A stretch of DNA of 64,000 nucleotides, from assembly GCA_963768025.1 (NCBI GenBank), contig CAVYGM010000042.1:186001-250000 (forward strand). Reading direction: 5' to 3'. Source of the stretch: CAVYGM01 sp963768025. Lineage in GTDB: Bacteria > Bacteroidota > Bacteroidia > Cytophagales > Spirosomataceae. The notes under the pieces are model-generated. The model saw nothing but the letters and a program-made list of their open reading frames with translations. It searched no databases and was not told the origin of the DNA. Shown in pieces: positions 1 to 8,789 of this stretch (its first letter is position 1; each line of letters opens with the position of its first letter). A program made the position numbers and the translations under genes.

Positions 1-8
1 CTCACTCC

Positions 9-719
9 ATGTGCGCCGCAAAAGCAACCCAGGTAGTCCAAAAAATACTCGTGGTTGATGATGATCCGGATATTGTTGAATTGCTTGAATATAACCTTCA
101 AAAGGAAGGCTACGAGGTAAGAACAGCTCCCGACGGAAAAAAAGGGCTGGAAATAGCCCGGGAAATGCGCCCCGATCTTATCGTGCTGGACATCATGATG
201 CCTCAACTAGATGGCATCGAAACCGCCCGCATGATCCGCAACGACAGTGAGTTGCGGGATACCTACATCCTGTTCCTTACGGCCCGGTCGGAGGAGTACT
301 CAGAAATAGCGGCCTTTGAAATAGGAGCGGACGATTACATTACCAAGCCCATCAAACCCAGGGCGCTGATGAGTCGCATTAATGCGCTATTTCGGCGGGA
401 AGCGCAAAAATCCGATACGGGCGAAGAACTCGACATTGCCGGCCTGTCCATTGACCGAAAAAACTATTCGGTTAAGCAGGATGAAAAATCCATTATTCTG
501 CCAAAAAAGGAATTCGAACTGCTGTTTTTTCTAGCCAGCAGTCCCAACAAAGTATTCAGCCGGGAGGAACTGCTCCACAAAATATGGGGCGCGGACATCT
601 ACGTACTGGAACGAACCGTGGACGTACACATCCGCAAGCTGCGCGAAAAACTAGGCGACGGCCTGATCAGAACCCTGAAAGGCGTGGGCTACATGTTTAC
701 CGACCAGCCCGAGCAATAG
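9..719 (+). CDS. OmpR/PhoB-family response regulator
   Basis: Two-domain DNA-binding response regulator of 236 aa, the usual length. The receiver domain (about residues 12-127) has the acidic pocket D17-D18-D19, the phospho-acceptor D61 in LIVLDIMMP, T91 and K113 in DDYITKP. A winged-helix output domain (about 135-232) follows, with the typical ending VDVHIRKLREKLG...LKGVGYMF. It should receive phosphate from a histidine kinase and bind promoters as a dimer. No kinase gene lies downstream, and the gene begins 8 bases from the window edge, so a partner kinase may sit just upstream. The start at 9 is the first ATG; a later start is possible because the first ~10 residues precede the domain. The regulon cannot be read from the sequence. 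Confidence 0.93.
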   Translation: MCAAKATQVVQKILVVDDDPDIVELLEYNLQKEGYEVRTAPDGKKGLEIAREMRPDLIVLDIMMPQLDGIETARMIRNDSELRDTYILFLTARSEEYSEIAAFEIGADDYITKPIKPRALMSRINALFRREAQKSDTGEELDIAGLSIDRKNYSVKQDEKSIILPKKEFELLFFLASSPNKVFSREELLHKIWGADIYVLERTVDVHIRKLREKLGDGLIRTLKGVGYMFTDQPEQ

Positions 720-734
720 ATCTCGGCCGCTGAA

Positions 735-1416
735 TCAGGTTTTACTTTTACGACCTGCCTTGTAAGCATCGTATTCTTCCAGCAATTTTACAATATCGTT
801 TTCGGTTTCAAAGTTTAATTGCTCTTCCTTGATCACGTATTGCATCAGGTTTTTTTCGTCATTCAGGATGTGCAGAAGATCCTTTCTGGCGTTTTTCTTC
901 ATGGGGTACATCCGGCCGTTCTTAAGCACATACAGCTCGTTGCCCATATCGAAGCTCTTGATCGTGGTAGCCGAGTTGTAGGGTCTTTCTTCCCGCATCC
1001 TCATTTCGTAGCGTTTGAGCAGCTTGGTGTTGCCATCGTGGAGCACCCGGTAAAAGCTCTTCTGGTTTTGATTCCCGGCGACCGGAAACCCATTTCGAAA
1101 GATAAACAGATCCTTGCCCGTAGGGATGGCGAAGCCGCTGATCTCCGGGCCCAGCCGGTACATTTTTCCATCTTTTTCGTATTCCACTTCATCTTTGTAG
1201 GCATCGTACCGCATTTTGATACCATCCACCACCTTCCCCCCATTGGCCATCGTCACCGAGCCGGTGTACCAATCTTCGACCAGATAGGGGGTTCCTTCTA
1301 CGTCGGTATATTGAATTTCGCTCACAACGCGCCCGTTGATGTCATACATGAATTGCGCCTGGGCGGAGGTCATCAGCCCAGACGGCAACTAGCAAACTAG
1401 CTATGGTCTTTTTCAT
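735..1416 (-). CDS. Secreted protein of unknown function (apparent frameshift in signal peptide)
   Basis: The main frame (735-1388) encodes about 210 aa, beginning near MTSAQAQFMYDINGRVVSE and ending AYKAGRKSKT. No catalytic motif is recognisable. The annotated-looking start in this frame gives no good signal peptide, but a different frame from the ATG at 1414-1416 reads MKKTIASLLVAVWA, a classical hydrophobic leader. Removing one base near 1374 joins it to MTSAQAQF with a signal peptidase-like AQA site. I therefore read the gene as 735-1416 with a single-base insertion. It sits directly behind the response regulator but on the opposite strand, so the two are convergent. Function unknown; the fold looks like a small Bacteroidota periplasmic protein. 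Confidence 0.7.
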
Positions 1417-1512
1417 AATGTAAGGTAATTAATAGGGGTAAGGTATCGTCTTGGTCACAACTACTGTACGCACGAATCTGATAGATGTATGCGTGAACCT
1501 GTCATCTTTGCG

Positions 1513-1520
1513 TACTTTTG
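1513..1520 (+). promoter_or_regulatory. Bacteroidota -7 promoter motif for nuoN
   Basis: TACTTTTG fits the Bacteroidota TAnnTTTG -7 element and lies 22 bases before the TTG start of nuoN. No convincing -33 TTTG is visible, so this is a motif call only. Confidence 0.35.
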
Positions 1521-1542
1521 TTAAAAAAACTGTTCCACTGGT

Positions 1543-3006
1543 TTGCAACTGAACGAACAACTCCATCACATCAGCCAAAGCTTAACCGGAATTTTCCCCG
1601 AGTTGTTTCTGGCTGCCTTTTTATTGGTTTTTCTTCTGGCAGAGCTCCTGCTGCTCCGCTACAAAGCGGGTACCAACACAGACCGGTGGCTTTTTATACT
1701 TACCGGTGCCGCCGCCCTGCTGACGTTGGGTTTTGTACTGGGCCAATGGGACCAAAGCCCCTCTTTCCGTTTTCAGCCGATGCTGTTTTTGGATGGGAAG
1801 GCCGTGTTTTTCAAAGTCATCGTCATCATCGCCTGGCTTTTCACCTGGCTGCATATTCGGCTGCTCCGGTACCAATTCCCCGCTGAATTGGGCGCGCTGC
1901 TCATCGCGGCGGTGCTGGGCATGCTGCTGCTCACCATGGCTACCCACTGGCTCATCGTCTACCTTGCGCTGGAGGTACTTTCCATTAGTTCATACCTGCT
2001 GGTGGCGCTGTCTCCTTCCAAAAAAGCCGCCGAAGGTGGTCTTAAATACCTGCTCTTCGGTGCCATCAGCTCGGCTATCATGCTCTACGGCATTTCGCTC
2101 ATGTACGGCCTTACGGGTACCCTCAGCCTTACCGATCCGGCCCTGCAGCAGGCCCTGGCCGCTAATTCACCCCTGGTCCTGAACGTGGCCATGCTCATGA
2201 CACTGGGCGGATTGCTCTTCAAATTTTCCCTGGTGCCTTTCCACGTATGGACGCCCGACGTGTACGAAGCCTCCCCTACACCCATCGTGTCGTTTCTATC
2301 GGTTGCTCCCAAAGCTGCCGTTCTGCTGGTGCTGATGCGGGTGGCGAGCGCCTGGCCCGCCGAGTTGTTACCTTTACTTGGGGGCATAGCGCTGGTGAGC
2401 ATTACCGTGGGGAACGTCACGGCCCTTTGGCAACAGAACGCCCGTCGCCTGCTGGCGTACTCTTCCATAGCGCAGGCAGGGTACCTGATCGTGGGCGTGG
2501 TGGCGTTCAATAAGCTGGGTTTTGAAGGAGCTGCGTTTTATACAGCCGCCTACCTCCTGCTCAATATGGCCGCTTTCCTGCTGGTAGATCTCCTACACCC
2601 CCGCTCAGAAACGCTGCTCTCCGACTACGCCGGATTGGGCAAAAAACATCCCTGGGTTTCTGTGATTCTGACGGTAGTGATGGTGGCCTTAGCCGGCCTG
2701 CCGCCTACGGTGGGTTTCACGGCCAAATGGCTCATTTTTTCGGCCTTGTGGGACAGCTACCAACAGGCAGGGCAATCCTGGATACTTTGGTTGCTGATCG
2801 GGGGAATTGTCAACGCGGCCATTTCGCTGGCGTATTACCTTCGGTTGCCGTACCTGCTTTTTTTCAAAAATACCGCCACCACACCAGCCACGCCCATCTA
2901 CATGGTTTGGGGCCGGGTAATATCGGGTATTCTGCTGGCAGCGATTCTGTTGCTGTTCTTCAAGCCGGAGTTCCTGATGCAGTGGATCAGCGAGATGTCG
3001 CCCTAG
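1543..3006 (+). CDS. nuoN: NADH-quinone oxidoreductase subunit N
   Basis: Antiporter-like membrane subunit of respiratory complex I, 487 aa, normal length for NuoN. It belongs to the proton-pumping inner-membrane arm and to the Mrp-antiporter fold family. The sequence is almost entirely hydrophobic helices with the family signatures EVLSISSYLLVALSPS, GGLLFKFSLVPFHVWTPDVYEASPTP and GLPPTVGFTAKW. An in-frame TAA at about 1520 excludes upstream starts, and no ATG occurs before about residue 80, so the TTG at 1543 is the likely start. The gene stands alone: the upstream gene is on the other strand and is not nuoM, so here nuoN is not in view of a nuoA-M operon. That is worth noting because these genes are usually adjacent. 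Confidence 0.93.
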   Translation: MQLNEQLHHISQSLTGIFPELFLAAFLLVFLLAELLLLRYKAGTNTDRWLFILTGAAALLTLGFVLGQWDQSPSFRFQPMLFLDGKAVFFKVIVIIAWLFTWLHIRLLRYQFPAELGALLIAAVLGMLLLTMATHWLIVYLALEVLSISSYLLVALSPSKKAAEGGLKYLLFGAISSAIMLYGISLMYGLTGTLSLTDPALQQALAANSPLVLNVAMLMTLGGLLFKFSLVPFHVWTPDVYEASPTPIVSFLSVAPKAAVLLVLMRVASAWPAELLPLLGGIALVSITVGNVTALWQQNARRLLAYSSIAQAGYLIVGVVAFNKLGFEGAAFYTAAYLLLNMAAFLLVDLLHPRSETLLSDYAGLGKKHPWVSVILTVVMVALAGLPPTVGFTAKWLIFSALWDSYQQAGQSWILWLLIGGIVNAAISLAYYLRLPYLLFFKNTATTPATPIYMVWGRVISGILLAAILLLFFKPEFLMQWISEMSP

Positions 3007-3096
3007 TGGGTACTTGGTTATCCTTCACTTTTAGAAGCTGTTTGTACAGGTAGGTACCTACGCGGATTCTGCTTTCGCGCCTGAGCGATTATTTTC

Positions 3097-3966
3097 TCAA
3101 AAGATAGGCGAAAGCGTATACCCCTGCTTCCGCAAAAGGGCGATCACTCCCTTCTCACCGGCCAAATGCGCCGCACCGACGGCAATGAAGGTGGGTTTGT
3201 CGGCAATTTGTTTTTGAATAATCGGTATCCACTTCCGGTTGCGTTCGTAGAGCAGTACTTCCTGTTGATTTTCCAGATCGAACTCACTTTTCAGCGTCAT
3301 AGCGTAGAGTCCCTGTAAATTTTGCTGTTTGTACAGCGCTATCATCGTTCCGAATTCGCGTCGGGCCTCCGGCAGGCTATCCATCAGATTAACTACCATT
3401 TTGGCCTGCTCGGCGTAGGGAATGGAGTCAAACACCGCCAGCTGCTCCTCCACCGTTTCTAGCCCCAGTACCTCGGCCTGCTGCTGTTTGGCCAGGTTCA
3501 TTAGTGCAAGTTCGTACGATTGAGGCTGACAGCTAAGCACTTGGCTGAGCAGGATGCTCATGAGCATAAACGGCTTGGCGCGTTCGAAAGGGCCGATGTT
3601 CATCCCGACGGAATCTTTGAAGTAGGCGGTTAAGCGAGCGTAGTCGGGAGCGCTCACCAGTTCTTTCAGCTGCTTGTTATTCTGCATCATCATGCCCCTG
3701 GCCATGGACATCATCATTCCCGGGTCATCCATGTCCAATTCGAGTGTAAGTTGCTGGGTTTGTTTCAGACTGGCTTTGAGGGTATCGCTCAGCACAAAGT
3801 CCGCAGGGCAGATCAGGTGAATAGTACCGTATAGATACGAGGGTTTGGGTATATTATTCCCCTCTATTTTCCAAAGTAGAGACGACTGCACGGGTGCCTG
3901 TGCATAGGTGTACCCAAATGCCAGCATCAGCACTATACATAGGTAGGACGGGTAAAGTTTTCGCAT
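3097..3966 (-). CDS. TraB/GumN family protein
   Basis: Secreted 289-aa protein with a signal peptide (cleavage near YTYAQ|AP). It shows the TraB/GumN/Tiki signature at both ends: SSLLWKIEGNNIPKPSYLYGTIH near the N-terminus and FIAVGAAHLAGEKGVIALLRKQGY at the C-terminus. Members share an EreA/Tiki-type fold with conserved GxxH pairs suggesting metal-dependent peptidase activity. Bacterial members are mostly uncharacterised and GumN lies in xanthan clusters. A methionine-rich stretch (MMMSMARGMMM) near residues 85-95 is conspicuous. The gene converges with nuoN and is followed, on its own strand, by no obvious partner. Family assignment is firm, substrate unknown. Confidence 0.88.
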   Translation of the reverse strand: MRKLYPSYLCIVLMLAFGYTYAQAPVQSSLLWKIEGNNIPKPSYLYGTIHLICPADFVLSDTLKASLKQTQQLTLELDMDDPGMMMSMARGMMMQNNKQLKELVSAPDYARLTAYFKDSVGMNIGPFERAKPFMLMSILLSQVLSCQPQSYELALMNLAKQQQAEVLGLETVEEQLAVFDSIPYAEQAKMVVNLMDSLPEARREFGTMIALYKQQNLQGLYAMTLKSEFDLENQQEVLLYERNRKWIPIIQKQIADKPTFIAVGAAHLAGEKGVIALLRKQGYTLSPIF

Positions 3967-4434
3967 GGCGGCTTTCGGTAGGTTCTATTTCTAAACGTCT
4001 TGGCTGGGTAAATGAGGGTAATGAAATCCGAAAATACTTGAATAACAGCAGAAAGTACCAGGAGGTTTTATTTCCGACAAGCCCTGGCCTGCGGCCAGCG
4101 GCCTAAACTACCCGAAAAAAGAGCTTACGAGTAGCCAGCAAGAGGCATCCGTACATTCTTCTGCCATTTTTAAAATTAGTTTTTGAAAAATTGGAAAATA
4201 CTGAAACCCTCATGAAATCGTTTTCCAAAGGGGTACTTTGGCGGTAGTCTGGTACCATTTTTTACGAAAATATTTTGAAGGTTGTTTCTGGACACTCCCC
4301 AAATGAATTAGTACCTTTGAGTATTCTTTTTCGAACTAAATAGAATTCGGAATAGTTTAGGAAGTGTCAAATAGCACAGAAAGTTTTGCAACAAGCTGAC
4401 TATCAATTTTAATTTATAACACTTTCATCTTCTC
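3967..4434 (+). promoter_or_regulatory. Intergenic region, probable promoter of the PurF-like gene
   Basis: 468 bases without a convincing gene, between two divergently transcribed genes. TACCTTTG at 4312-4319 matches the Bacteroidota -7 motif and would leave a ~110-base AT-rich leader before the ATG at 4435. I see no purine riboswitch core. The first ~130 bases would carry the promoter of the TraB/GumN gene. Confidence 0.3.
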
Positions 4435-6327
4435 ATGAGCGACGCCATCAAGCATGAGTGCGGTATAGCCCTCATCCGTCTGCGTAAACCTTATCAGCAC
4501 TTTATCGATAAGTACGAAACACCTCTATACGCCGTACATAAGCTGTCGGTGATGATGCAAAAGCAAGTAAATAGAGGACAAGACGGAGCCGGAGTAGCCA
4601 ATATCAAAATTGAGGTGCCCGCCGGCAAGCGTTACATTAGCCGGTACCGATCCGTGGAACCCCAACCGGTGGCGGATATTTTTCAGAAAATTCACAAAAA
4701 GTTTCGCAAAGGCCTCAAAGACCACAAAGACAGAACCTACGACGCCAAATGGCTGCAGGAAAACCTGGCTTTTACGGGCGAATTGTGGCTGGGACACCTT
4801 CGCTACGGCACCCACGGCTCCAACGAGGTGGAAAACTGCCACCCGATGCTTCGGCAGAGCAACTGGCGCAGCCGCAACCTGGTGATGGCCGGCAACTTCA
4901 ACATGACCAACGTGGATGAGCTGTTTGGAAAGCTCGTATCGCTGGGCCAGCATCCCAAAGAGAAAGTGGACACCGTGACCGTTATGGAAAAAATCGGCCA
5001 TTTTCTCGACGAGGAAAACCAACGCGTATTTGACCGCTTTAAGGGTATTTGGGAAAATCCCGTTCTGTCGGATATTATAGAAGAAAACATTGACTTACAG
5101 CGCGTCCTGGAACGCTCCTGCCGCGACTTTGACGGCGGCTACGCCATGTGCGGGCTTACGGGCCACGGGGCGGCGTTTGTGATGCGCGACCCGGCGGGTA
5201 TTCGTCCGGCCTACTACTACGCCGATGACGAGGTGGTGGTGGTAGCTTCCGAAAAGCAGGCCATCAAAGCGGCTTTTGACGTAGAGTACAATCAGATTCA
5301 GGAAGTCACTCCCGGTAGTGCCCTCATCATCAATAAGGAAGGCGAATACCACGAGATGTCCATCCTACCCCAGCTTCCCAAGCGTTCGTGCAGCTTTGAG
5401 CGGATCTACTTTTCGCGGGGTACCGATCCCGATATTTACAACGAGCGCAAGCAATTGGGCAAGTTACTGATTCCGCAGATTCTCAAAGAGATTGACTTCG
5501 ACCTCGAAAACACCATTTTCTCGTACATTCCGAATACCGCCGAAACCTCGTTTTTCGGTATGATCGAGGGCTTGGAGGAGTACCTGGCCAAGAAGCGCAA
5601 GCGCGCCATCATGGAGGGGATCCTGTTTGAAGAGGAACTGGACCGGGTGCTTTCTTTCCGTCCCCGAATCGAAAAACTCGTGACCAAGGATGTTAAGTCC
5701 CGCACCTTCATTACGGCCGACAACCTCCGCGACGACATGGTATCCAGCGTATACGACACCACATTTGAAGTGGTGCGCAAGGGCATAGATACCGTGGTGG
5801 TCATCGACGACTCTATCGTACGGGGTACCACGCTGGAAAAAAGCATTCTGAAAATGCTGGATGGCCTGGGGCCCAAGAAAATCGTGATTGTGTCGTCAGC
5901 TCCGCAGATCAGGTTCCCTGACTGCTACGGCATCGACATGTCCAAGATGAAAGACTTCGTGGCCTTCCGGGCCATGGTGGAGCTGCTGGAAGAAAGAGGG
6001 CTTGGTTACCTGCGCGAAGAAGTGTACACCCAATGTGTGGCCAACCTGGCTTCGCGCAACGGGTATGCCACTAATTTTGCAAAGTCGCTGTACGATCTTT
6101 TCACGGACGATGAGGTTTCCCAAAAAATTGCTGAAATCATTCGCCCGGAGGATTTGAAGGCCGATGTGTCGGTGATTTTCCAAACCGTAGATAACCTGCA
6201 CAAAGCTTGTCCCAACCACACTGGCGACTGGTACTTTACCGGCAACTACCCCACGCCGGGAGGAAATAAAGTAGTAAACAAAGCCTATGTGAATTTTCAC
6301 GAAGGAAAACTGGTACGTGCCTACTAA
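4435..6327 (+). CDS. Amidophosphoribosyltransferase-like protein (class II glutamine amidotransferase + PRTase)
   Basis: A 630-aa protein with the PurF layout: N-terminal Ntn glutaminase starting HECGI, with the presumed nucleophile C9, and a C-terminal phosphoribosyltransferase domain with the PRPP-binding motif VVVIDDSIVRGTT (D458-D459). PurF makes phosphoribosylamine from PRPP and glutamine in purine synthesis. Two things differ from standard PurF (~470-510 aa). The protein is over 100 residues longer, and the cysteine is preceded by eight residues that would have to be removed for a free N-terminal nucleophile. Many Bacteroidota carry such a long paralogue beside a normal PurF. It may therefore be a paralogue with an altered role; no other purine gene is nearby. 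It ends at a strong terminator. Confidence 0.85.
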   Translation: MSDAIKHECGIALIRLRKPYQHFIDKYETPLYAVHKLSVMMQKQVNRGQDGAGVANIKIEVPAGKRYISRYRSVEPQPVADIFQKIHKKFRKGLKDHKDRTYDAKWLQENLAFTGELWLGHLRYGTHGSNEVENCHPMLRQSNWRSRNLVMAGNFNMTNVDELFGKLVSLGQHPKEKVDTVTVMEKIGHFLDEENQRVFDRFKGIWENPVLSDIIEENIDLQRVLERSCRDFDGGYAMCGLTGHGAAFVMRDPAGIRPAYYYADDEVVVVASEKQAIKAAFDVEYNQIQEVTPGSALIINKEGEYHEMSILPQLPKRSCSFERIYFSRGTDPDIYNERKQLGKLLIPQILKEIDFDLENTIFSYIPNTAETSFFGMIEGLEEYLAKKRKRAIMEGILFEEELDRVLSFRPRIEKLVTKDVKSRTFITADNLRDDMVSSVYDTTFEVVRKGIDTVVVIDDSIVRGTTLEKSILKMLDGLGPKKIVIVSSAPQIRFPDCYGIDMSKMKDFVAFRAMVELLEERGLGYLREEVYTQCVANLASRNGYATNFAKSLYDLFTDDEVSQKIAEIIRPEDLKADVSVIFQTVDNLHKACPNHTGDWYFTGNYPTPGGNKVVNKAYVNFHEGKLVRAY

Positions 6328-6367
6328 TAGGTAGAGAATCAATAAACAAGAAGAGTCTTTTATAAAA

Positions 6368-6416
6368 TAAAATCCCCCCGGTTGATGCATAATCAAATGC
6401 ACCGGGGGGATTTTTA
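6368..6416 (+). terminator. Rho-independent terminator after the PurF-like gene
   Basis: AAATCCCCCCGGT and ACCGGGGGGATTTTT form a long GC stem around an inner TGCA/TGCA pairing, ending in a T run on the plus strand. Confidence 0.85.
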
Positions 6417-6469
6417 AGCATATGGCCTATACAATTGGCTCTTGCATGTGTTTAAGACGATTCCTAACT

Positions 6470-7132
6470 CTATAAAAACGTAACCCGAAACACAAAGGGG
6501 CTGGAATACGGCGAGATGTTCTGTCCGGTGAACGGATTGAGCTGGTTTTGATAGTTGAGGTTGTAGAGGAGTGTCATGTGGACTCCGCGCGTAAAACGCC
6601 CACCCAGTGACTGCGTGTAGGCTCCTCCGATCATGGGCGAGCCGATCCATTTTCGTACGTAGCGGCGATCCACGTTGTCGTAATACTGAACATTCAGGCC
6701 TTCGTACTCGGCCTGTAAGGTGACCATCGGCAAGAGCGAGTACATCAAAAACGACCGTCCTCCGTAGTAGCTACTATTGACATTAAAACGCCGGGAATTA
6801 AACCACATGTAGGTAACCCCTACCCCACCGACGAGTTTATCGGTAAGGTTGAGCCCTACCATCGGCGACAGGTTGACGTTGGTAACCGTACCAAACCCCA
6901 GACCAAAGCTTCCGCCCAGCCGCAGACGATCCAGGATCGGAACCGGGGCGTTGGATTTGGGCTCCTCTACTACTTTTTTGTCCTCTTCGGCAGGAAGGAT
7001 AATCGTGCTCTGCCGGGAGTTTTTTTTGCGAAGGCTGTCGGGTTTATAGTATTCTTCGTTTTGGGCGAGTGCAGTCGAGTACAGTCCCTGCAAAGCAAAA
7101 AACGCAAATAGGATAGAAATACGGATTTTCAT
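6470..7132 (-). CDS. Small outer-membrane beta-barrel protein
   Basis: A 220-aa secreted protein. A signal peptide (cleavage near ALAQ|NE) is followed by a charged linker (residues ~25-65), then repeated amphipathic strands rich in G, Y and N, ending with FVFRVTFL, a typical barrel C-terminus with terminal aromatic/hydrophobic residues. Strand-like segments include LGGSFGLGFGTVTNVNLSPMVG and LVGGVGVTYMWF. It is too short for a transport porin and resembles the small Bacteroidota OmpA/OmpX-like barrels of unknown role. It is transcribed away from the M61 peptidase gene; the 79-base gap must hold both promoters. Confidence 0.7.
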   Translation of the reverse strand: MKIRISILFAFFALQGLYSTALAQNEEYYKPDSLRKKNSRQSTIILPAEEDKKVVEEPKSNAPVPILDRLRLGGSFGLGFGTVTNVNLSPMVGLNLTDKLVGGVGVTYMWFNSRRFNVNSSYYGGRSFLMYSLLPMVTLQAEYEGLNVQYYDNVDRRYVRKWIGSPMIGGAYTQSLGGRFTRGVHMTLLYNLNYQNQLNPFTGQNISPYSSPFVFRVTFL

Positions 7133-7211
7133 ATCAAAACGATTATTATTTTTACTGATCAGTAGTAACGATGCGTACTAGCCCTTTATTCTGAACATTA
7201 CCCCACTCTCC

Positions 7212-8684
7212 ATGCATTATCGTATAGCAGTCCCTGAGCCCGACACCCACTTTATAGAGATTACGTATACCTTCCCCACGAACGGTGATCAACCCATTGA
7301 ACTCCAATTACCCGCCTGGCGTCCGGGACGTTATGAAATTCAGAATTTTGCCAAAAATATTCAAAAATTAGAAGTCCGGGGGGAATCGGGAGCCAGTATC
7401 CCTGTTCGTAAAGTTACCAAAGATCGGTGGCAGATTGCGGGGAATGACGAAAAAAGCCTTTCGGTCAGCTATAATTTTTACGCGACCATCCAGAACGCCG
7501 GCAGTAGCTACGTGGACGAAGAGCTCTGGTACCTAAACTTTATCAATTTCGCGCTCTACGCGGAGGGGGCGCTCAACAACCCCTGCCTGGTGGAACTTGC
7601 CCTGCCCGACACGTTTCGGATTGCGTGCGGCATGAAAGCCACCGAAAATCCCAAAACCCTGCAAGCGGCTGACTATTACGAGCTGGTGGATAGCCCCTTG
7701 TTGGCCTCAGCCACCCTGCACCACGAAACCTACGAAGAAGAGGGCGTGCTCTTTCATGTGTGGATGCACGGAAACCTGCATCCCAACTGGAAGAGGATCC
7801 GGACCGATTTTGCCCGCTTTTCGCGCGAGCAGATCGCCACCATGCATGAGTTTCCCGAAGCGGAGTTTCATTTTATTAACCTCATTTTGCCCACTGCTTT
7901 TTACCACGGGGTGGAGCATCGAACCTCTACCATGATTGTGCTGGGGCCCGACGACGAGGGGGAAGGCCTCTACACCGATCTGCTGGGCGTGAGTTCACAC
8001 GAATTGTTTCATGCCTGGAACATCATCAGGATCAGGCCGACGGAGTTGCTTCCGTACGATTTTACCAAAGAGAACTATTTTACTACCTGTTTTGTGGCCG
8101 AAGGCTGCACTACCTACTATGGGGATCTGTTTCTGAGGCGGGCAGGGGTATTTGACGACGCCCTGTACGTGAAAGAATTGCAGGTATACATGAAGCGACA
8201 CTTTGAAGGCAGCGGCCGGGCCACGCAGTCGCTGTTGGAGTCTTCCTGGGATTTGTGGCTCGATGGCTACGAAAAGGGCATTCCACAGCGGAAGGTATCG
8301 GTGTACCATAAGGGAGCGCTGGTGGCGCTGATTCTGGACTTGTACCTGCGTAGGAAATCCGATCACGCCCGCTCGCTCGATGATGTCATGCGTCGGATGT
8401 GGCAGGAGTTTGGCAAGCCCTATATTGGTTATACCTACGACGATTACAAGCGGATAGTAGAAGAAATAGCCGGAGACAAGCTGGACTGGTACTGGGCCGA
8501 GTGCATCGAGAGCGCTACGCCCCTGGAAGCCCGCCTGAACGAAATGCTGGCGTTTGTGGGCCTCCAAATGACGACCTTCAGCAACGGGAATGTGCAACTG
8601 AACGTGCTGGACGACGCCCGTGCTACCCGCCAGTGGGACCGTTGGCTGGCTCCGGTGCAAGTGCTCTCCGAAGAGCAAAACTGA
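7212..8684 (+). CDS. M61-family metallopeptidase
   Basis: A 490-aa peptidase of the glycyl-aminopeptidase M61 family. The zinc motif HELFH is at residues 263-267 (SSHELFHAWNIIRIRP) and the third ligand is probably E297 in VAEGCTTYYGDL. The N-terminal half is the M61 beta-sandwich domain (LPAWRPGRYEIQNFAKNI). Most M61 enzymes run to about 580-620 aa with a C-terminal PDZ domain. This one stops about 100 residues earlier with no recognisable PDZ, so it may act on short peptides without PDZ-mediated substrate capture. There is no signal peptide: the protein opens MHYRIAVPEPDTHF, so it is probably cytoplasmic. I see no frameshift that would restore a PDZ in the following sequence. Confidence 0.88.
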   Translation: MHYRIAVPEPDTHFIEITYTFPTNGDQPIELQLPAWRPGRYEIQNFAKNIQKLEVRGESGASIPVRKVTKDRWQIAGNDEKSLSVSYNFYATIQNAGSSYVDEELWYLNFINFALYAEGALNNPCLVELALPDTFRIACGMKATENPKTLQAADYYELVDSPLLASATLHHETYEEEGVLFHVWMHGNLHPNWKRIRTDFARFSREQIATMHEFPEAEFHFINLILPTAFYHGVEHRTSTMIVLGPDDEGEGLYTDLLGVSSHELFHAWNIIRIRPTELLPYDFTKENYFTTCFVAEGCTTYYGDLFLRRAGVFDDALYVKELQVYMKRHFEGSGRATQSLLESSWDLWLDGYEKGIPQRKVSVYHKGALVALILDLYLRRKSDHARSLDDVMRRMWQEFGKPYIGYTYDDYKRIVEEIAGDKLDWYWAECIESATPLEARLNEMLAFVGLQMTTFSNGNVQLNVLDDARATRQWDRWLAPVQVLSEEQN

Positions 8685-8789
8685 GGAACAATACCCGCGG
8701 ATGAAGAAAGGATTTTTGTAAAAAAATGCCTGACTACCAAACCTCCCCCTTCGTCAGGGCGTTACCTGTATTCATCAAAAACTGAATAC

